Notes: generated from the sequence alone by a model not told the origin. 23,928 bases of DNA from Clostridiales bacterium (GCA_003542355.1 DPKU01000016.1:3886-27813); one strand, 5' to 3'; counted from the stretch's first letter, positions 1 to 8,557 are shown. A program made the numbers and translations.

Positions 1-603
1 GAATTTAAGCCTTTGCCCTGGGTCCCCAGAGTGATGTCCTTTGATCAACTCTGTATCACCGTTCGCCGGGAAGTGCCCGGTCTGGACGAAATGATCTATG
101 CGAAAGCCCGCGAGCTCATGAAGGAAGACATGGATTCCAGAGATCGCAGCACGAGGATCGTGGAGTTTGTCCACAACCTTTGGTCAGACAAGAATCCGGT
201 GGTCATCGTGTATTTTTCACAGCCGTACTATCCGCATGTCTACGTGGAAGGAAAGTTGCCCAAAGAAAAAGCGTTGCTGGAGGCCGTGGAGGCTGCTGTC
301 AAAGAAACCAAATCCGACTATCAGCTGGGATTCAAGAAGTTTTTTCCCTATATTTCTGACCTCAGCTATGGAGCGGTTCCGGTGGAAGAAGGCGTTGTGG
401 ATACATTCCAGGAGAACATGCCCGGCTATGGCATCACCTACGATCTTCCTTTCGAAGAAATCCGCGCACTGAATTTGCCGGTCCTGGACATCGGCGCCTT
501 CGGAAAGGATGCGCACAAGTTTACGGAGCGGATCGAGAAGAAATATACCTTCAACGTAGCGCCGGAGCTGCTGTACCGTACCATTATCAATTTAATGAAA
601 TAG
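1..603 (+). CDS. rocB: RocB-like M20-family peptidase, C-terminal part (5' end outside window)
   Basis: The reading frame is open to base 1, so this is the C-terminal ~200 residues of a longer protein; the internal TTG at 13 and ATG at 34 are probably not the true start. The family is the zinc-dependent M20 peptidase/deacylase group that includes Bacillus RocB, a protein of arginine degradation whose exact reaction is not well defined. Recognisable pieces are FFPYISDLSYGA in the middle and, near the end, a stretch that reads G-FGKDAHKFTERI followed by a hydrophobic helix; both match the RocB C-terminal signature. The N-terminal metal ligands lie outside the window. It ends 48 bases before the first amidohydrolase gene on the same strand, which suggests joint use in amide or peptide breakdown (inference). 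I am fairly sure of the family, less of the substrate. Confidence 0.75.
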   Translation, partial: EFKPLPWVPRVMSFDQLCITVRREVPGLDEMIYAKARELMKEDMDSRDRSTRIVEFVHNLWSDKNPVVIVYFSQPYYPHVYVEGKLPKEKALLEAVEAAVKETKSDYQLGFKKFFPYISDLSYGAVPVEEGVVDTFQENMPGYGITYDLPFEEIRALNLPVLDIGAFGKDAHKFTERIEKKYTFNVAPELLYRTIINLMK

Positions 604-611
604 CATATTCG

Positions 612-626
612 GCTCCCTCCGGGAGC
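612..626 (+). other. Small intercistronic hairpin
   Basis: A perfect 6-bp stem (GCTCCC/GGGAGC) with a 3-base loop lies between the RocB-like gene and the first amidohydrolase gene. No T-run follows, so it is not a standard intrinsic terminator. It could be an mRNA-stabilising or processing structure, or chance. Confidence 0.3.
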
Positions 627-651
627 AAAGACAAGGAGAAACATAGCAACC

Positions 652-2295
652 ATGAAACAAGCAATCGACAAACTGTTTAAAAACGGCACCATTTATACCC
701 TCGAAAATGAAGGAACTACTGTAGAAGCCCTGGGCGTTGACAAGGGAAAGATCGTCTTCGCCGGTACGGCTGCAGAAGCTGACGCGCAATATGAACCCAA
801 AGAATCCATCGATCTGCAGGGGAACGTGCTGCTGCCCTCCGTGGGTGACTCGCATCTTCATTTCTATGCGTACTGCCAGACACTTACTACTGTGGACCTG
901 GCCGGATGTACGACACGGAAGGAAGCATTTGAACGCTTAAAGAAAAAAGCGGACGAAACACCGAAAGGCATGTGGATCAAAGGCTCCAATTTTGATCAAT
1001 CCAAATGGAAGGATTGCGAAGATAAGCTGCCTACAAACAAAGAACTGGACGAAGTGACCACGGATCATCCGCTGGTCATCAAACGCTGCTGTCTCCACGC
1101 GGTTGTGGCAAATACGCTGGCAATGGAAGAAGCAAAGATCGGCAACGGGTACATATTCGGACCCGGCGGGCTGGTGGAATTGAATCAGGACGGCTCGCCC
1201 AACGGGATCTTCCGGGAGCAAGCTTCCAAAATTTTTGACGACATCGTGCCGGATCCCTTGCTGGACAAAGAGATCAAGGCAAAGCTGATGGCTCAGGTCT
1301 TAAAAGAGGCTTCCGCCATGGGCATCACCATGTTCCACACCTATGCCGCAGCGATCTGGAATTTCAGCGAAGATCTGGAGACCTATCAGGAACTGGATCA
1401 AAAGGGTCTTCTGCCGGTCCGTATGAGCATCTGCCTGGACGAATTGTACGAAAAGCCCGTATTGACAGAGGCTGAGAAAAATGACCCTTACAGAAAAGTG
1501 CAGTACGGGACATTCAAGATTTTTACGGACGGATCCTTCGGAGCACGCTCCGCCGCTTTGATGGAGCCATACAGTGACGATCCCTCCACAAAAGGGATCA
1601 TGGTCATCGAGCAGGACGATTTGAACGAAGTGACCCATAAGGCTTATGTAAACGGCCTGCAGCCGGCCACCCACTGCATCGGAGACGGCGGACTGGAAGC
1701 ATCGATCCAGGCCATCGAATATACGCTGGAACGGTGCAAAAGAGAAGGATGGACGGACGCGGACATCGCAGCACAGCTGCCGTTCCGGCTGATCCATGTG
1801 CAGCTCTGCAGTGCGAGTCAGCTCGCCAGGCTGAAAAAACTGCCCGTTATTTTCGACATTCAACCGGTATTCTTGTGCACAGACCTGCATTGGATCGAGC
1901 AACGGCTGGGCAAAGAAAGAATGAAAGATGCTTATACGTGGAAACGTTACATCGACGAAGGGTTTATCTGCTGCGGAAGCTCAGACTGCCCTGTAGAAAG
2001 CTTCAATCCCTGGATCGGCATCTATGCCGCCGCTACGCGTCAGGATCTGGATGGAACACCGGAAGGTGGATGGTATCCCGAGGAACTGGTGTCGATTTAT
2101 GAAGCATACTGCATGTTTTCAAAGAATGTACCCTACGCAAACGGCGAACAGGACTACATGGGTACTTTGGAAAAAGGCAAGTTTGCCGATATGATCGTGA
2201 TCGACAGGGATCTTTTCCAGCGCCCGGCAAATGACATTCTCAACGTCAATGTATTAAAGACCTATCTTGCCGGAGACGAAGTCTACAGCGCATAA
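652..2295 (+). CDS. YtcJ-type amidohydrolase (amidohydrolase family 3), copy 1
   Basis: A 547-residue metal-dependent hydrolase of the amidohydrolase superfamily, YtcJ/AepA branch, expected to be cytoplasmic and to hydrolyse an amide or cyclic amide of unknown identity. The HxH metal motif is in GDSHLHFY (about residue 67). The family stretch FKIFTDGSFGARSAAL lies near residue 285, followed by a metal-ligand type His in THCIGDGG, another in LIHVQL, and the final catalytic-type Asp in GSSDCPVE. The C-terminal strand KFADMIVIDRD is the usual end of the small beta-sandwich. All key motifs are intact. AGGAG at 634-638 serves the ATG with a rather long 13-base gap. The next gene is an equal-length paralogue, so the pair probably arose by tandem duplication. 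No signal peptide is seen. The substrate cannot be told from sequence. Confidence 0.9.
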   Translation: MKQAIDKLFKNGTIYTLENEGTTVEALGVDKGKIVFAGTAAEADAQYEPKESIDLQGNVLLPSVGDSHLHFYAYCQTLTTVDLAGCTTRKEAFERLKKKADETPKGMWIKGSNFDQSKWKDCEDKLPTNKELDEVTTDHPLVIKRCCLHAVVANTLAMEEAKIGNGYIFGPGGLVELNQDGSPNGIFREQASKIFDDIVPDPLLDKEIKAKLMAQVLKEASAMGITMFHTYAAAIWNFSEDLETYQELDQKGLLPVRMSICLDELYEKPVLTEAEKNDPYRKVQYGTFKIFTDGSFGARSAALMEPYSDDPSTKGIMVIEQDDLNEVTHKAYVNGLQPATHCIGDGGLEASIQAIEYTLERCKREGWTDADIAAQLPFRLIHVQLCSASQLARLKKLPVIFDIQPVFLCTDLHWIEQRLGKERMKDAYTWKRYIDEGFICCGSSDCPVESFNPWIGIYAAATRQDLDGTPEGGWYPEELVSIYEAYCMFSKNVPYANGEQDYMGTLEKGKFADMIVIDRDLFQRPANDILNVNVLKTYLAGDEVYSA

Positions 2296-2312
2296 TTCCG
2301 TCATTTCAAACG

Positions 2313-2342
2313 CTGCGGCAGGCTGTATTTCGTCTGCCGCAG
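2313..2342 (+). other. Perfect 9-bp intercistronic hairpin
   Basis: CTGCGGCAG (2313-2321) and CTGCCGCAG (2334-2342) form a perfect stem around a 12-base loop, extendable by one G-U pair. It lies between the two amidohydrolase genes. No T-run follows the 3' arm, so it is unlikely to be a simple terminator. It could attenuate or protect transcript ends and give the two paralogues different expression (inference). Confidence 0.55.
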
Positions 2343-2364
2343 TGATATTCACAGAGAGAACGTT

Positions 2365-4008
2365 ATGAAACATAAAATAGACACATTATTTACGAACGGA
2401 AAGATCTATTCCCTCGAATCGGAAGGCACTTACTACGAAGCGCTGGGAACCGACCGGGGACGGATCGTCTACACAGGAACTGCAGCTGATGCGGAAGAAC
2501 GGTTCGATCCCCGTGAGCGCATCGACCTTCAGGGCCGAACCATGCTGCCGGGAATGGGCGATTCCCACGTTCATTTTTATGCCACCTGCCAAGCGTTGAC
2601 TACCGTGGATCTCCTGGGCTGCAAAACCAAAGCGGAAGCCATCGGGCGGCTGCGAAAGCGAGCCGCCGAGACTCCGGAAGGGACATGGATCAAAGGCTCC
2701 AATTTCGATCAGTCGAAATGGACCGATGCCGACGACAAACTCCCCACCCGGCAGGATCTGGATCTGGCGAGCACCCGTCATCCCATCGTGATCAAGCGGA
2801 TCTGCTTGCACGCAGCGGTTGGTAATACACTGGCCGTCCAGACCGCAGGCATTCCCGACGGCTATGTGTTCGGCACCGGCGGACTTGTGGAGCTGGAAGC
2901 AGACGGAAGACCGAATGGCATTTTCAGAGAACAGGCCTCCAAGCTGTTCGACGACGTGATTCCGGATCCATTGCTGGACCCGGCCAATCGCGGGATCTTA
3001 ATGAAAAAGGTTTTCGATCAAATCTCTTCGTATGGCGTGACCATGATGCATACCTATGCGGCAAAGATCTGGAATTTCGCAGAAAGCACAGAGATTTATG
3101 AGGAATTAGACAGAGAAGGTCTGCTTCCGGCCCGGATGAGCATTTGCCTGGATGAACCTTTTGAACCGCAGACGTTATCCGAAGTGGAGCAAAAGGATCC
3201 ATTCAGAAAAGTACAGTATGGCTCCTTCAAGATCTTCGTGGACGGCTCCCTGGGCGCCCGCTCTGCAGCATTGTTTGAACCTTACGACGATGCGCCGGAA
3301 ACCAGGGGACTCTTTGTGATCGATCAGTTGGATCTGAACGAAAAGACCTACCAGGCATACCGAAAAGGCCTGCAGCCGGCGATACACTGTATCGGCGATG
3401 CGGGTACGGATGCAGTCCTGCAGGCGATCGAGTATACCCTGGATCGCTGTAAAGCCGATGGAATGACTCAGGCCGCCCTGGATTCCCTGCCGCCGTTCCG
3501 ACTGATCCACGCCCAGCTGCTGAACGATGACGTGATCCTGAGAATGAAGGGTTTGCCGCTGATCTTTGATCTGCAGCCGGTCTCCATGTGCACGGATATG
3601 CACTGGATGGAACAGCGGGTAGGCAAGGAACGCTCAAAATACGCGCACATGATCGCGACGCTGCTGAACATGGGATTCATCCTGACCGGAAGTTCCGACG
3701 CTCCAGTGGAGAGTATCAGCCCCTGGCCCGGCATTTATGCGGCGGCCACAAGGCAGGACCTGGACGGCACGCCTGCAGGCGGCTGGAATCCGGAAGAAAA
3801 AATTTCATTATATGAAGCGGTCTGCATGTTTTCCAAGAATATACCCTATGCGATCTGTCAGGAGGATTTGACCGGCACGCTCACCTGCGGGAAATTTGCC
3901 GATATGATCGTGATCGATCGGGATGTGTTCGAAAGACCTGCGGAAGATGTGTTGAATGTCAAGGTTCTGAAAACTTACCTTGCCGGAAAAGAAGTGTACT
4001 CAGCCTAA
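2365..4008 (+). CDS. YtcJ-type amidohydrolase (amidohydrolase family 3), copy 2
   Basis: A 547-residue paralogue of the preceding gene; the two proteins align end to end essentially without gaps (about 35 of the first 60 residues are identical). The metal and active-site motifs are kept: GDSHVHFY, FKIFVDGSLGARSAAL, IHCIGDAG, LIHAQL and GSSDAPVE. Differences from copy 1 near the active site include CIGDGG to CIGDAG, HVQL to HAQL and SDCPV to SDAPV, so the copies may prefer different substrates (inference). The ribosome binding site is weak (GAGAG near 2355), unlike most genes in the window. The gene ends 24 bases before purB. Same family caveat: a cytoplasmic metal hydrolase of unknown substrate. 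Confidence 0.9.
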   Translation: MKHKIDTLFTNGKIYSLESEGTYYEALGTDRGRIVYTGTAADAEERFDPRERIDLQGRTMLPGMGDSHVHFYATCQALTTVDLLGCKTKAEAIGRLRKRAAETPEGTWIKGSNFDQSKWTDADDKLPTRQDLDLASTRHPIVIKRICLHAAVGNTLAVQTAGIPDGYVFGTGGLVELEADGRPNGIFREQASKLFDDVIPDPLLDPANRGILMKKVFDQISSYGVTMMHTYAAKIWNFAESTEIYEELDREGLLPARMSICLDEPFEPQTLSEVEQKDPFRKVQYGSFKIFVDGSLGARSAALFEPYDDAPETRGLFVIDQLDLNEKTYQAYRKGLQPAIHCIGDAGTDAVLQAIEYTLDRCKADGMTQAALDSLPPFRLIHAQLLNDDVILRMKGLPLIFDLQPVSMCTDMHWMEQRVGKERSKYAHMIATLLNMGFILTGSSDAPVESISPWPGIYAAATRQDLDGTPAGGWNPEEKISLYEAVCMFSKNIPYAICQEDLTGTLTCGKFADMIVIDRDVFERPAEDVLNVKVLKTYLAGKEVYSA

Positions 4009-4032
4009 TTTGAAATGACGAGGAGCGCCTGA

Positions 4033-5466
4033 ATGAATCATGAACAATACGACCATCCGTTGATTACCCGGTATGCCGGAAAAGAAATGATCCGGCTGTT
4101 TTCGCCTGACACGAAGTTTTCCACCTGGCGCAGGCTTTGGCTCGCGCTGGCTGAAGCACAAATGGAGCTGGGGCTGCCCATCCAGGCCGATCAGGTGGAG
4201 GAAATGAGAGCCCACGTAACTGATATCAACTACGAAGACGCCGAGAGAAAAGAAAAAGAGATCCGCCACGATGTAATGGCCCATGTCTTTGCCTACGGGC
4301 TGCAATGCCCAAAAGCCAAACCCATCATCCATCTCGGTGCGACCAGCGCATATGTGGGCGACAACGGTGATTTGATCGTGCTGCGACAGGCGCTCCGGCT
4401 GATCCGCATCCGTCTGGTGCAGGTGATGGATCGCCTTGCAGCATTTGCCGCAGAATACAGGAATGAACCCACATTGGGGTATACGCACTTTCAGGCTGCT
4501 CAGCTCACAACGGTAGGGAAACGAGCTGCACTCTGGCTTCAGGATTTCTATCTTGATTTTTTGGAGATCGACCGCCTGGAAAAAACGATTCCCATGCGCG
4601 GCGCAAAAGGAACCACCGGCACCCAGGCTTCTTTCCTTGAGTTGTTCGAAGGTGATCACGATAAAGTGAAAAGGCTGGATGAGCTGGTTTGTGAGAAGAT
4701 GGATTTTCAGCGCAGCATGCCGCTGACAGGGCAGACCTATTCCCGTAAAATCGATTTTTCGGTTTTGGCCGCATTGTCAGGGATCGGGCAGAGCGTTTCC
4801 AAGATGACCAACGACCTTCGACTGCTGGCACATTTGAAAGAAATCGAAGAACCTTTTGAAAAACAGCAGGTGGGCTCCTCCGCCATGGCGTACAAGCGAA
4901 ACCCCATGCGCTCGGAGCGCGCAGCTTCGATCGCCCGTTATGTGATGTGTCTTTCCGACAACGGCGCATTTACTGCCGGAAGCCAGTGGTTTGAACGGAC
5001 GCTGGACGATTCGGCCAATCGTCGCATGGTGCTGCCCGAAGCGTTTTTAGGGATAGACGCTTGTCTGGGGATCTGTACCAACATCTCCGGGGGATTGGTG
5101 GTGCATCCGAAGGTGATCCGCCGGCATATCCGGGAAGAGATGCCCTTTATGGCCACGGAGAACATCCTGATGGAGGCTGTAAAGAAGGGAGGGGATCGGC
5201 AGGATCTTCACGAAAAGATCCGTGTTCTATCCCGGAAAGCAGCAGGAAGAGTAAAGGAGGAAGGTAAAGAAAATGAACTTCTGGCCGATATAGCAGATGA
5301 TCCGGCTTTCGGCTTGGATGCTGATGCACTGGAAGCGCTTCTGGATCCTGATAAATATACCGGAAGGGCCGCAGAGCAAACCTTGGAGTTTATCGACACT
5401 TATCTAAAAGAAATATTTGCAGACTACAAAGACGTATTGAATGAAACCGTTGAATTGAACGTATAG
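4033..5466 (+). CDS. purB: Adenylosuccinate lyase (long form)
   Basis: A 477-residue member of the fumarase/aspartase superfamily that cleaves adenylosuccinate to AMP and fumarate, and SAICAR to AICAR and fumarate, in purine synthesis. The superfamily signature GSSAMAYKRNPMRSE is complete near residue 285; its mobile loop carries the catalytic Ser. HLGATSAYVGDNGD (about 100) and YTHFQAAQLTTVGKR (about 155) are the other two conserved regions. Length and sequence resemble the longer, eukaryote-like ADSL type found in many Clostridia rather than the ~430-residue Bacillus PurB. AGGAG at 4021-4025 is well placed before the ATG. It stands in a run of amino-acid and amidohydrolase genes with no other purine genes nearby, so it appears to be a relocated purB. 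An altered lyase substrate is possible but not indicated by the motifs. Confidence 0.9.
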   Translation: MNHEQYDHPLITRYAGKEMIRLFSPDTKFSTWRRLWLALAEAQMELGLPIQADQVEEMRAHVTDINYEDAERKEKEIRHDVMAHVFAYGLQCPKAKPIIHLGATSAYVGDNGDLIVLRQALRLIRIRLVQVMDRLAAFAAEYRNEPTLGYTHFQAAQLTTVGKRAALWLQDFYLDFLEIDRLEKTIPMRGAKGTTGTQASFLELFEGDHDKVKRLDELVCEKMDFQRSMPLTGQTYSRKIDFSVLAALSGIGQSVSKMTNDLRLLAHLKEIEEPFEKQQVGSSAMAYKRNPMRSERAASIARYVMCLSDNGAFTAGSQWFERTLDDSANRRMVLPEAFLGIDACLGICTNISGGLVVHPKVIRRHIREEMPFMATENILMEAVKKGGDRQDLHEKIRVLSRKAAGRVKEEGKENELLADIADDPAFGLDADALEALLDPDKYTGRAAEQTLEFIDTYLKEIFADYKDVLNETVELNV

Positions 5467-5488
5467 ATAGTGAGAAGGCAGGTCAGCC

Positions 5489-6286
5489 ATGACAGATGCA
5501 GCAGGATTGATCCGAGACAGCCGAAAGATCGTCGTCAAGATCGGAAGCAATACCCTGTCCACAGAAAAAGGGCAGGTCAACTATAAGAGACTTCACAATT
5601 TGGTGGAGCAGCTGGTTTCGTTTATGGACCAGGGAAAGCAGATCCTGATCGTTACGTCAGGCGCCGGCGTATGCGGCACGGCTGCGATCAACAAATGGAA
5701 GCGCAAGAGTGATATGAACTATAAACAGGCCCTTTGCGCCATCGGTCAGGTGGAGCTGATGATGGCATACAAAGAACTTTTCAAAGAGCACGGCCGGCAC
5801 GTAGGGCAGATGCTTCTGTGCAACGATGACTTTGGAAACCAGAGCCGGAATCTTCACATCAGAAATACTCTTTTTACTTTGGTGGACGAGGGCGTCGTTC
5901 CCATCATCAACGAGAACGACAGTGTGACAGTCGATGAGATCAAAATCGGCGACAATGACACGCTCAGCGCGCTCACAGCCAGTCTGTGGGGTGCCGATCT
6001 GCTGATCATCCTGTCGGATATCGACGGCGTTTACGATAAAAACCCAAAAGAATATCCGGACGCAAAACTGATCGAAGTGATCCGGGACATCGACGAAACG
6101 GAAGCCACCATCCAGATCGGCATGACCAATGATTTCGGCACCGGCGGCATTACCACAAAGCTTTCTGCGGCCAGGATCGTCAACAAGGTGGGGATCCCCA
6201 TGGCGATCATGAACGGATTTAAAAAAGATATCATAAAAGGGGTGCTGGAAGGAAAAGAAAAGGCGACAGTATTCCTTCCTGAGTAA
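5489..6286 (+). CDS. proB: Glutamate 5-kinase (ProB), form without PUA domain
   Basis: Phosphorylates glutamate to gamma-glutamyl phosphate, the first step of proline synthesis, in the cytoplasm. The 265-residue protein consists only of the amino-acid-kinase domain; the C-terminal PUA domain of ~370-residue ProB proteins is absent, as in many Clostridia. Motifs are VVKIGSNTL at the N-terminus (ATP site), IVTSGA (about 55), VVPIINENDSVTVDE and IGDNDTLSA (glutamate and feedback region, about 140-160), and GTGGITTKLSAA (about 210). The loop after TSGA is divergent, reading GVCGTAAINKWKRK. The upstream ribosome binding site is modest. The gene lies 22 bases after purB and 26 before proC; proA is not in the window. 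Confidence 0.92.
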   Translation: MTDAAGLIRDSRKIVVKIGSNTLSTEKGQVNYKRLHNLVEQLVSFMDQGKQILIVTSGAGVCGTAAINKWKRKSDMNYKQALCAIGQVELMMAYKELFKEHGRHVGQMLLCNDDFGNQSRNLHIRNTLFTLVDEGVVPIINENDSVTVDEIKIGDNDTLSALTASLWGADLLIILSDIDGVYDKNPKEYPDAKLIEVIRDIDETEATIQIGMTNDFGTGGITTKLSAARIVNKVGIPMAIMNGFKKDIIKGVLEGKEKATVFLPE

Positions 6287-6312
6287 ATTGTGAAAAAAGG
6301 AGAGTCAGACAC

Positions 6313-7119
6313 ATGAAAATTGGATTGATCGGAACCGGAAACATGGGCGGAGCCATCCTTCGCGGATATACGAGCGCACATCCCAACGAAGCCGGGAACT
6401 GCTATATTTACGACCTGAATGCAGAGGCGGCAGAGAAACTTCAAGCACTGACGGGCGCTGCCATCGTAGTCTCCATTGCAGAGGTCGTGCAAAACGCCGA
6501 CCTGACGATCATCGCCGTCAAGCCATACCACTACGACAACGTGCTTCCGCTGATCGCTGACTGCGACCTTTCCGGAAAAACCATCATGACCATCGCAGCC
6601 GGCATTACGATCGATAAAGTGGAAAAAACACTTGGAAACGATACGCCGATCATCCGGATCATGCCCAATACCCCTGCCGGTGTGCTGGCCGGCATGACAG
6701 CGGTCTGGCAAAACGGCAAAGTGGACAAGGCTGTGTTTGGTTCTGTGATGGAGCTTTTATCCTCTTTTGGCAAAGCCATCGAAATCGACGATGAGGAACA
6801 GGTCCATGCTGTGATCGGTGCCAGCGGAAGCAGCCCGGCCTACGCATATATGTTTATAGACGCTATTGCCAAAGCCAGTGAAAAAGAAGGCTTGCGATAC
6901 GAAGATGCGCTTGTGTTTGCTGCGCAATCGGTGATGGGCGCAGCAAAAATGGTCATGGAAAGCGGATCAGATCCTACATCGCTGCGGATCGCGGTCTGCT
7001 CCCCCAACGGAACCACCATCGAAGCGGTCCACAAGCTGCAGGAAAACGGATTTGAGCGCTGTGTAGAAGAAGCTGTCCACGCTGCGGCGGAACGCTCCAG
7101 GGAAATGAGTCGAGAATAG
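6313..7119 (+). CDS. proC: Pyrroline-5-carboxylate reductase
   Basis: Reduces 1-pyrroline-5-carboxylate to proline using NAD(P)H, the last step of proline synthesis. The 268-residue length is typical. The Rossmann nucleotide site GLIGTGNMGGAIL is at residues 4-16. IMPNTPAGV (about 116) is the substrate-loop motif, GSSPAYAYMFIDAIAKA (about 173) starts the dimerisation domain, and the family signature is present as CSPNGTTIEAVHKLQENGF, where many relatives read SPGGTT. AAGGAG lies 10 bases upstream of the ATG. It follows proB and runs directly into the Nudix gene, so the three are probably co-transcribed. Confidence 0.95.
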   Translation: MKIGLIGTGNMGGAILRGYTSAHPNEAGNCYIYDLNAEAAEKLQALTGAAIVVSIAEVVQNADLTIIAVKPYHYDNVLPLIADCDLSGKTIMTIAAGITIDKVEKTLGNDTPIIRIMPNTPAGVLAGMTAVWQNGKVDKAVFGSVMELLSSFGKAIEIDDEEQVHAVIGASGSSPAYAYMFIDAIAKASEKEGLRYEDALVFAAQSVMGAAKMVMESGSDPTSLRIAVCSPNGTTIEAVHKLQENGFERCVEEAVHAAAERSREMSRE

Positions 7120-7120
7120 G

Positions 7121-7657
7121 ATGACGGTAGAAGAAAAGACCATTGAATCGGAACTGATGTTCGAAGGACCTGTTTTTAAAGTCCGCAGGCATCTGGTGAC
7201 CGCCAAAGAAGGCCGGACTGCCCGAAGAGATATCGTGGAGCACAGCGGCGGCGTAGGGATCTGCGCGGTGACGCCGGAGCAAAAGCTGATTATGATACGG
7301 CAGTACCGCAAAGCTGCAGAAGCCGACGTTTGGGAGATTCCTGCAGGAAAAACCGAAGATGGGGAGGACCCCGAAACGACGGCCCGACGCGAACTGAAAG
7401 AAGAAACGGGATACGATGCAGTGGATTTTCGGTCCATCGCCCGGTTCTACGGAACAATCGGATACAATAATGAAGTGATCGAGATCTTTCGTGCTTCCGC
7501 GACGATAAGGGGTCGGACAAACTTTGATGAAAACGAAGCCATCGATATGTATGAAATGGATCTGAAATCACTAGTACAGATGGTTGAACGCGGAGAGATC
7601 GTCGACGGCAAAACGATCATTGGCATTCTATTGATCGCACGTGAATTCGGTTACTGA
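7121..7657 (+). CDS. nudF: Nudix hydrolase, ADP-ribose pyrophosphatase type
   Basis: Expected to hydrolyse ADP-ribose to AMP and ribose 5-phosphate. The Nudix box is complete at about residues 84-106: G-x5-E-x7-RELKEETGY, with the metal-binding REx2EE core. The preceding strand WEIPAGK and the N-terminal VFKVRRHLV fit the NudF/YqkG branch, as does the 178-residue length. The ATG begins one base after the proC stop, which points to translational coupling. In many Firmicutes nudF lies beside spoIIM and xerD; here the xerD-family gene follows directly and spoIIM is missing. The exact substrate is inferred from the subfamily. Confidence 0.88.
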   Translation: MTVEEKTIESELMFEGPVFKVRRHLVTAKEGRTARRDIVEHSGGVGICAVTPEQKLIMIRQYRKAAEADVWEIPAGKTEDGEDPETTARRELKEETGYDAVDFRSIARFYGTIGYNNEVIEIFRASATIRGRTNFDENEAIDMYEMDLKSLVQMVERGEIVDGKTIIGILLIAREFGY

Positions 7658-7672
7658 CAGGAGGGGGGAACG

Positions 7673-8557
7673 ATGGACTATCATCAGCTATTTATCGATT
7701 ACCTAATAAAGGAAAAATCCATGGCTGCTACCTCTTTGAGCGCCTATTCCGGCGATTTTAAGGAGTTTACAGCTTATTTGGGCGATCATAAAAGGAAAGA
7801 TATTCCGGAAGCCACGAATGCAGATGTGGTCTCCTATTTGTTAAACCTGAAAGGGGCAGGGCGATCAGGTGCAACGATCAATCGGAAGCTGGCCTCGATT
7901 CGTGCCTTCTATCACTTTTTGATGCAAAGAGGGGAAATTGGAGAAGATCCCACACAGAACATCAAATCTCCCAGACTGCCGCGCAAAAAAATAGAATTTC
8001 TTAGCATTGAAGAGGTAGAAAAGCTCTTAGAGCAGCCGGATGGGTCTCCTAAAGGGATCCGCGACCGGGCATTGCTGGAATTGATGTATGCATCGGGCAT
8101 GCGGGTATCGGAGATCGCCATGGCGAATCTGGCTGATTTGAATTTACGGATCGGGTTCATCACTTGTACCGGGGAGCACGGAAAAGCGCGTGTGATCCCT
8201 GTCGGCCGGCCAGCCAGAGCTGCGCTTGAAATCTACGTCTACGAAGGACGCAAAGCTTTGCTTCGGCAGAAGAAAGAAGATGGCGCGCTGTTTTTAAATT
8301 ACCTAGGGGAGCGGATCTCTCGACAAGGTGTGTGGAAGATCATTAAGGAATATGCCGATCAGGCGAACCTGGGCAGCAAATTATCCCCGCAGATCCTGCG
8401 CAATTCCTTTGCCGCCCATATGATCCAGAACGGTGCGGACATCAAATCCCTGCAGGAGCTCCTGGGGCACGAAGACATCACAGCGACGCAGATCTTCATG
8501 TCGGTCAGCAAAAACCGGATCATGGACGTGTACGATAAGACACATCCACGGGCCTGA
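7673..8557 (+). CDS. XerD-family tyrosine recombinase homologue with lost catalytic residues
   Basis: A 294-residue protein with the full XerC/XerD layout: an N-terminal SAM-like core-binding domain (about 1-85) and a C-terminal recombinase domain (about 105-294). Its position after nudF matches the common Firmicutes xerD locus. Intact elements are Arg144 in GMRVSE, Arg243 in ILRNSFAAH and His266 in LLGHEDITATQI. Three normally essential positions are changed. The Lys of the GKG turn is Glu168 (GEHGKARV). The His of HxxR is Gln240 (SPQILRNSF instead of PHxLRHSF). The nucleophilic Tyr of TQIYTHVS is Phe275 (TQIFMSVS). A later Tyr in MDVYDKTHPRA is a conserved non-catalytic position in XerD proteins. 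By motif it should bind DNA but not cleave it (inference). GGAGG precedes the ATG. The frame is intact, so it is not an obvious pseudogene. Confidence 0.9.
   Translation: MDYHQLFIDYLIKEKSMAATSLSAYSGDFKEFTAYLGDHKRKDIPEATNADVVSYLLNLKGAGRSGATINRKLASIRAFYHFLMQRGEIGEDPTQNIKSPRLPRKKIEFLSIEEVEKLLEQPDGSPKGIRDRALLELMYASGMRVSEIAMANLADLNLRIGFITCTGEHGKARVIPVGRPARAALEIYVYEGRKALLRQKKEDGALFLNYLGERISRQGVWKIIKEYADQANLGSKLSPQILRNSFAAHMIQNGADIKSLQELLGHEDITATQIFMSVSKNRIMDVYDKTHPRA

Noticed and set aside
7673..8557. Considered as the integrase of a mobile element
   Set aside because: The nudF neighbour and XerD-like domain layout indicate a chromosomal Xer locus; there are no attachment repeats, cargo or excisionase, and the nucleophile is missing.
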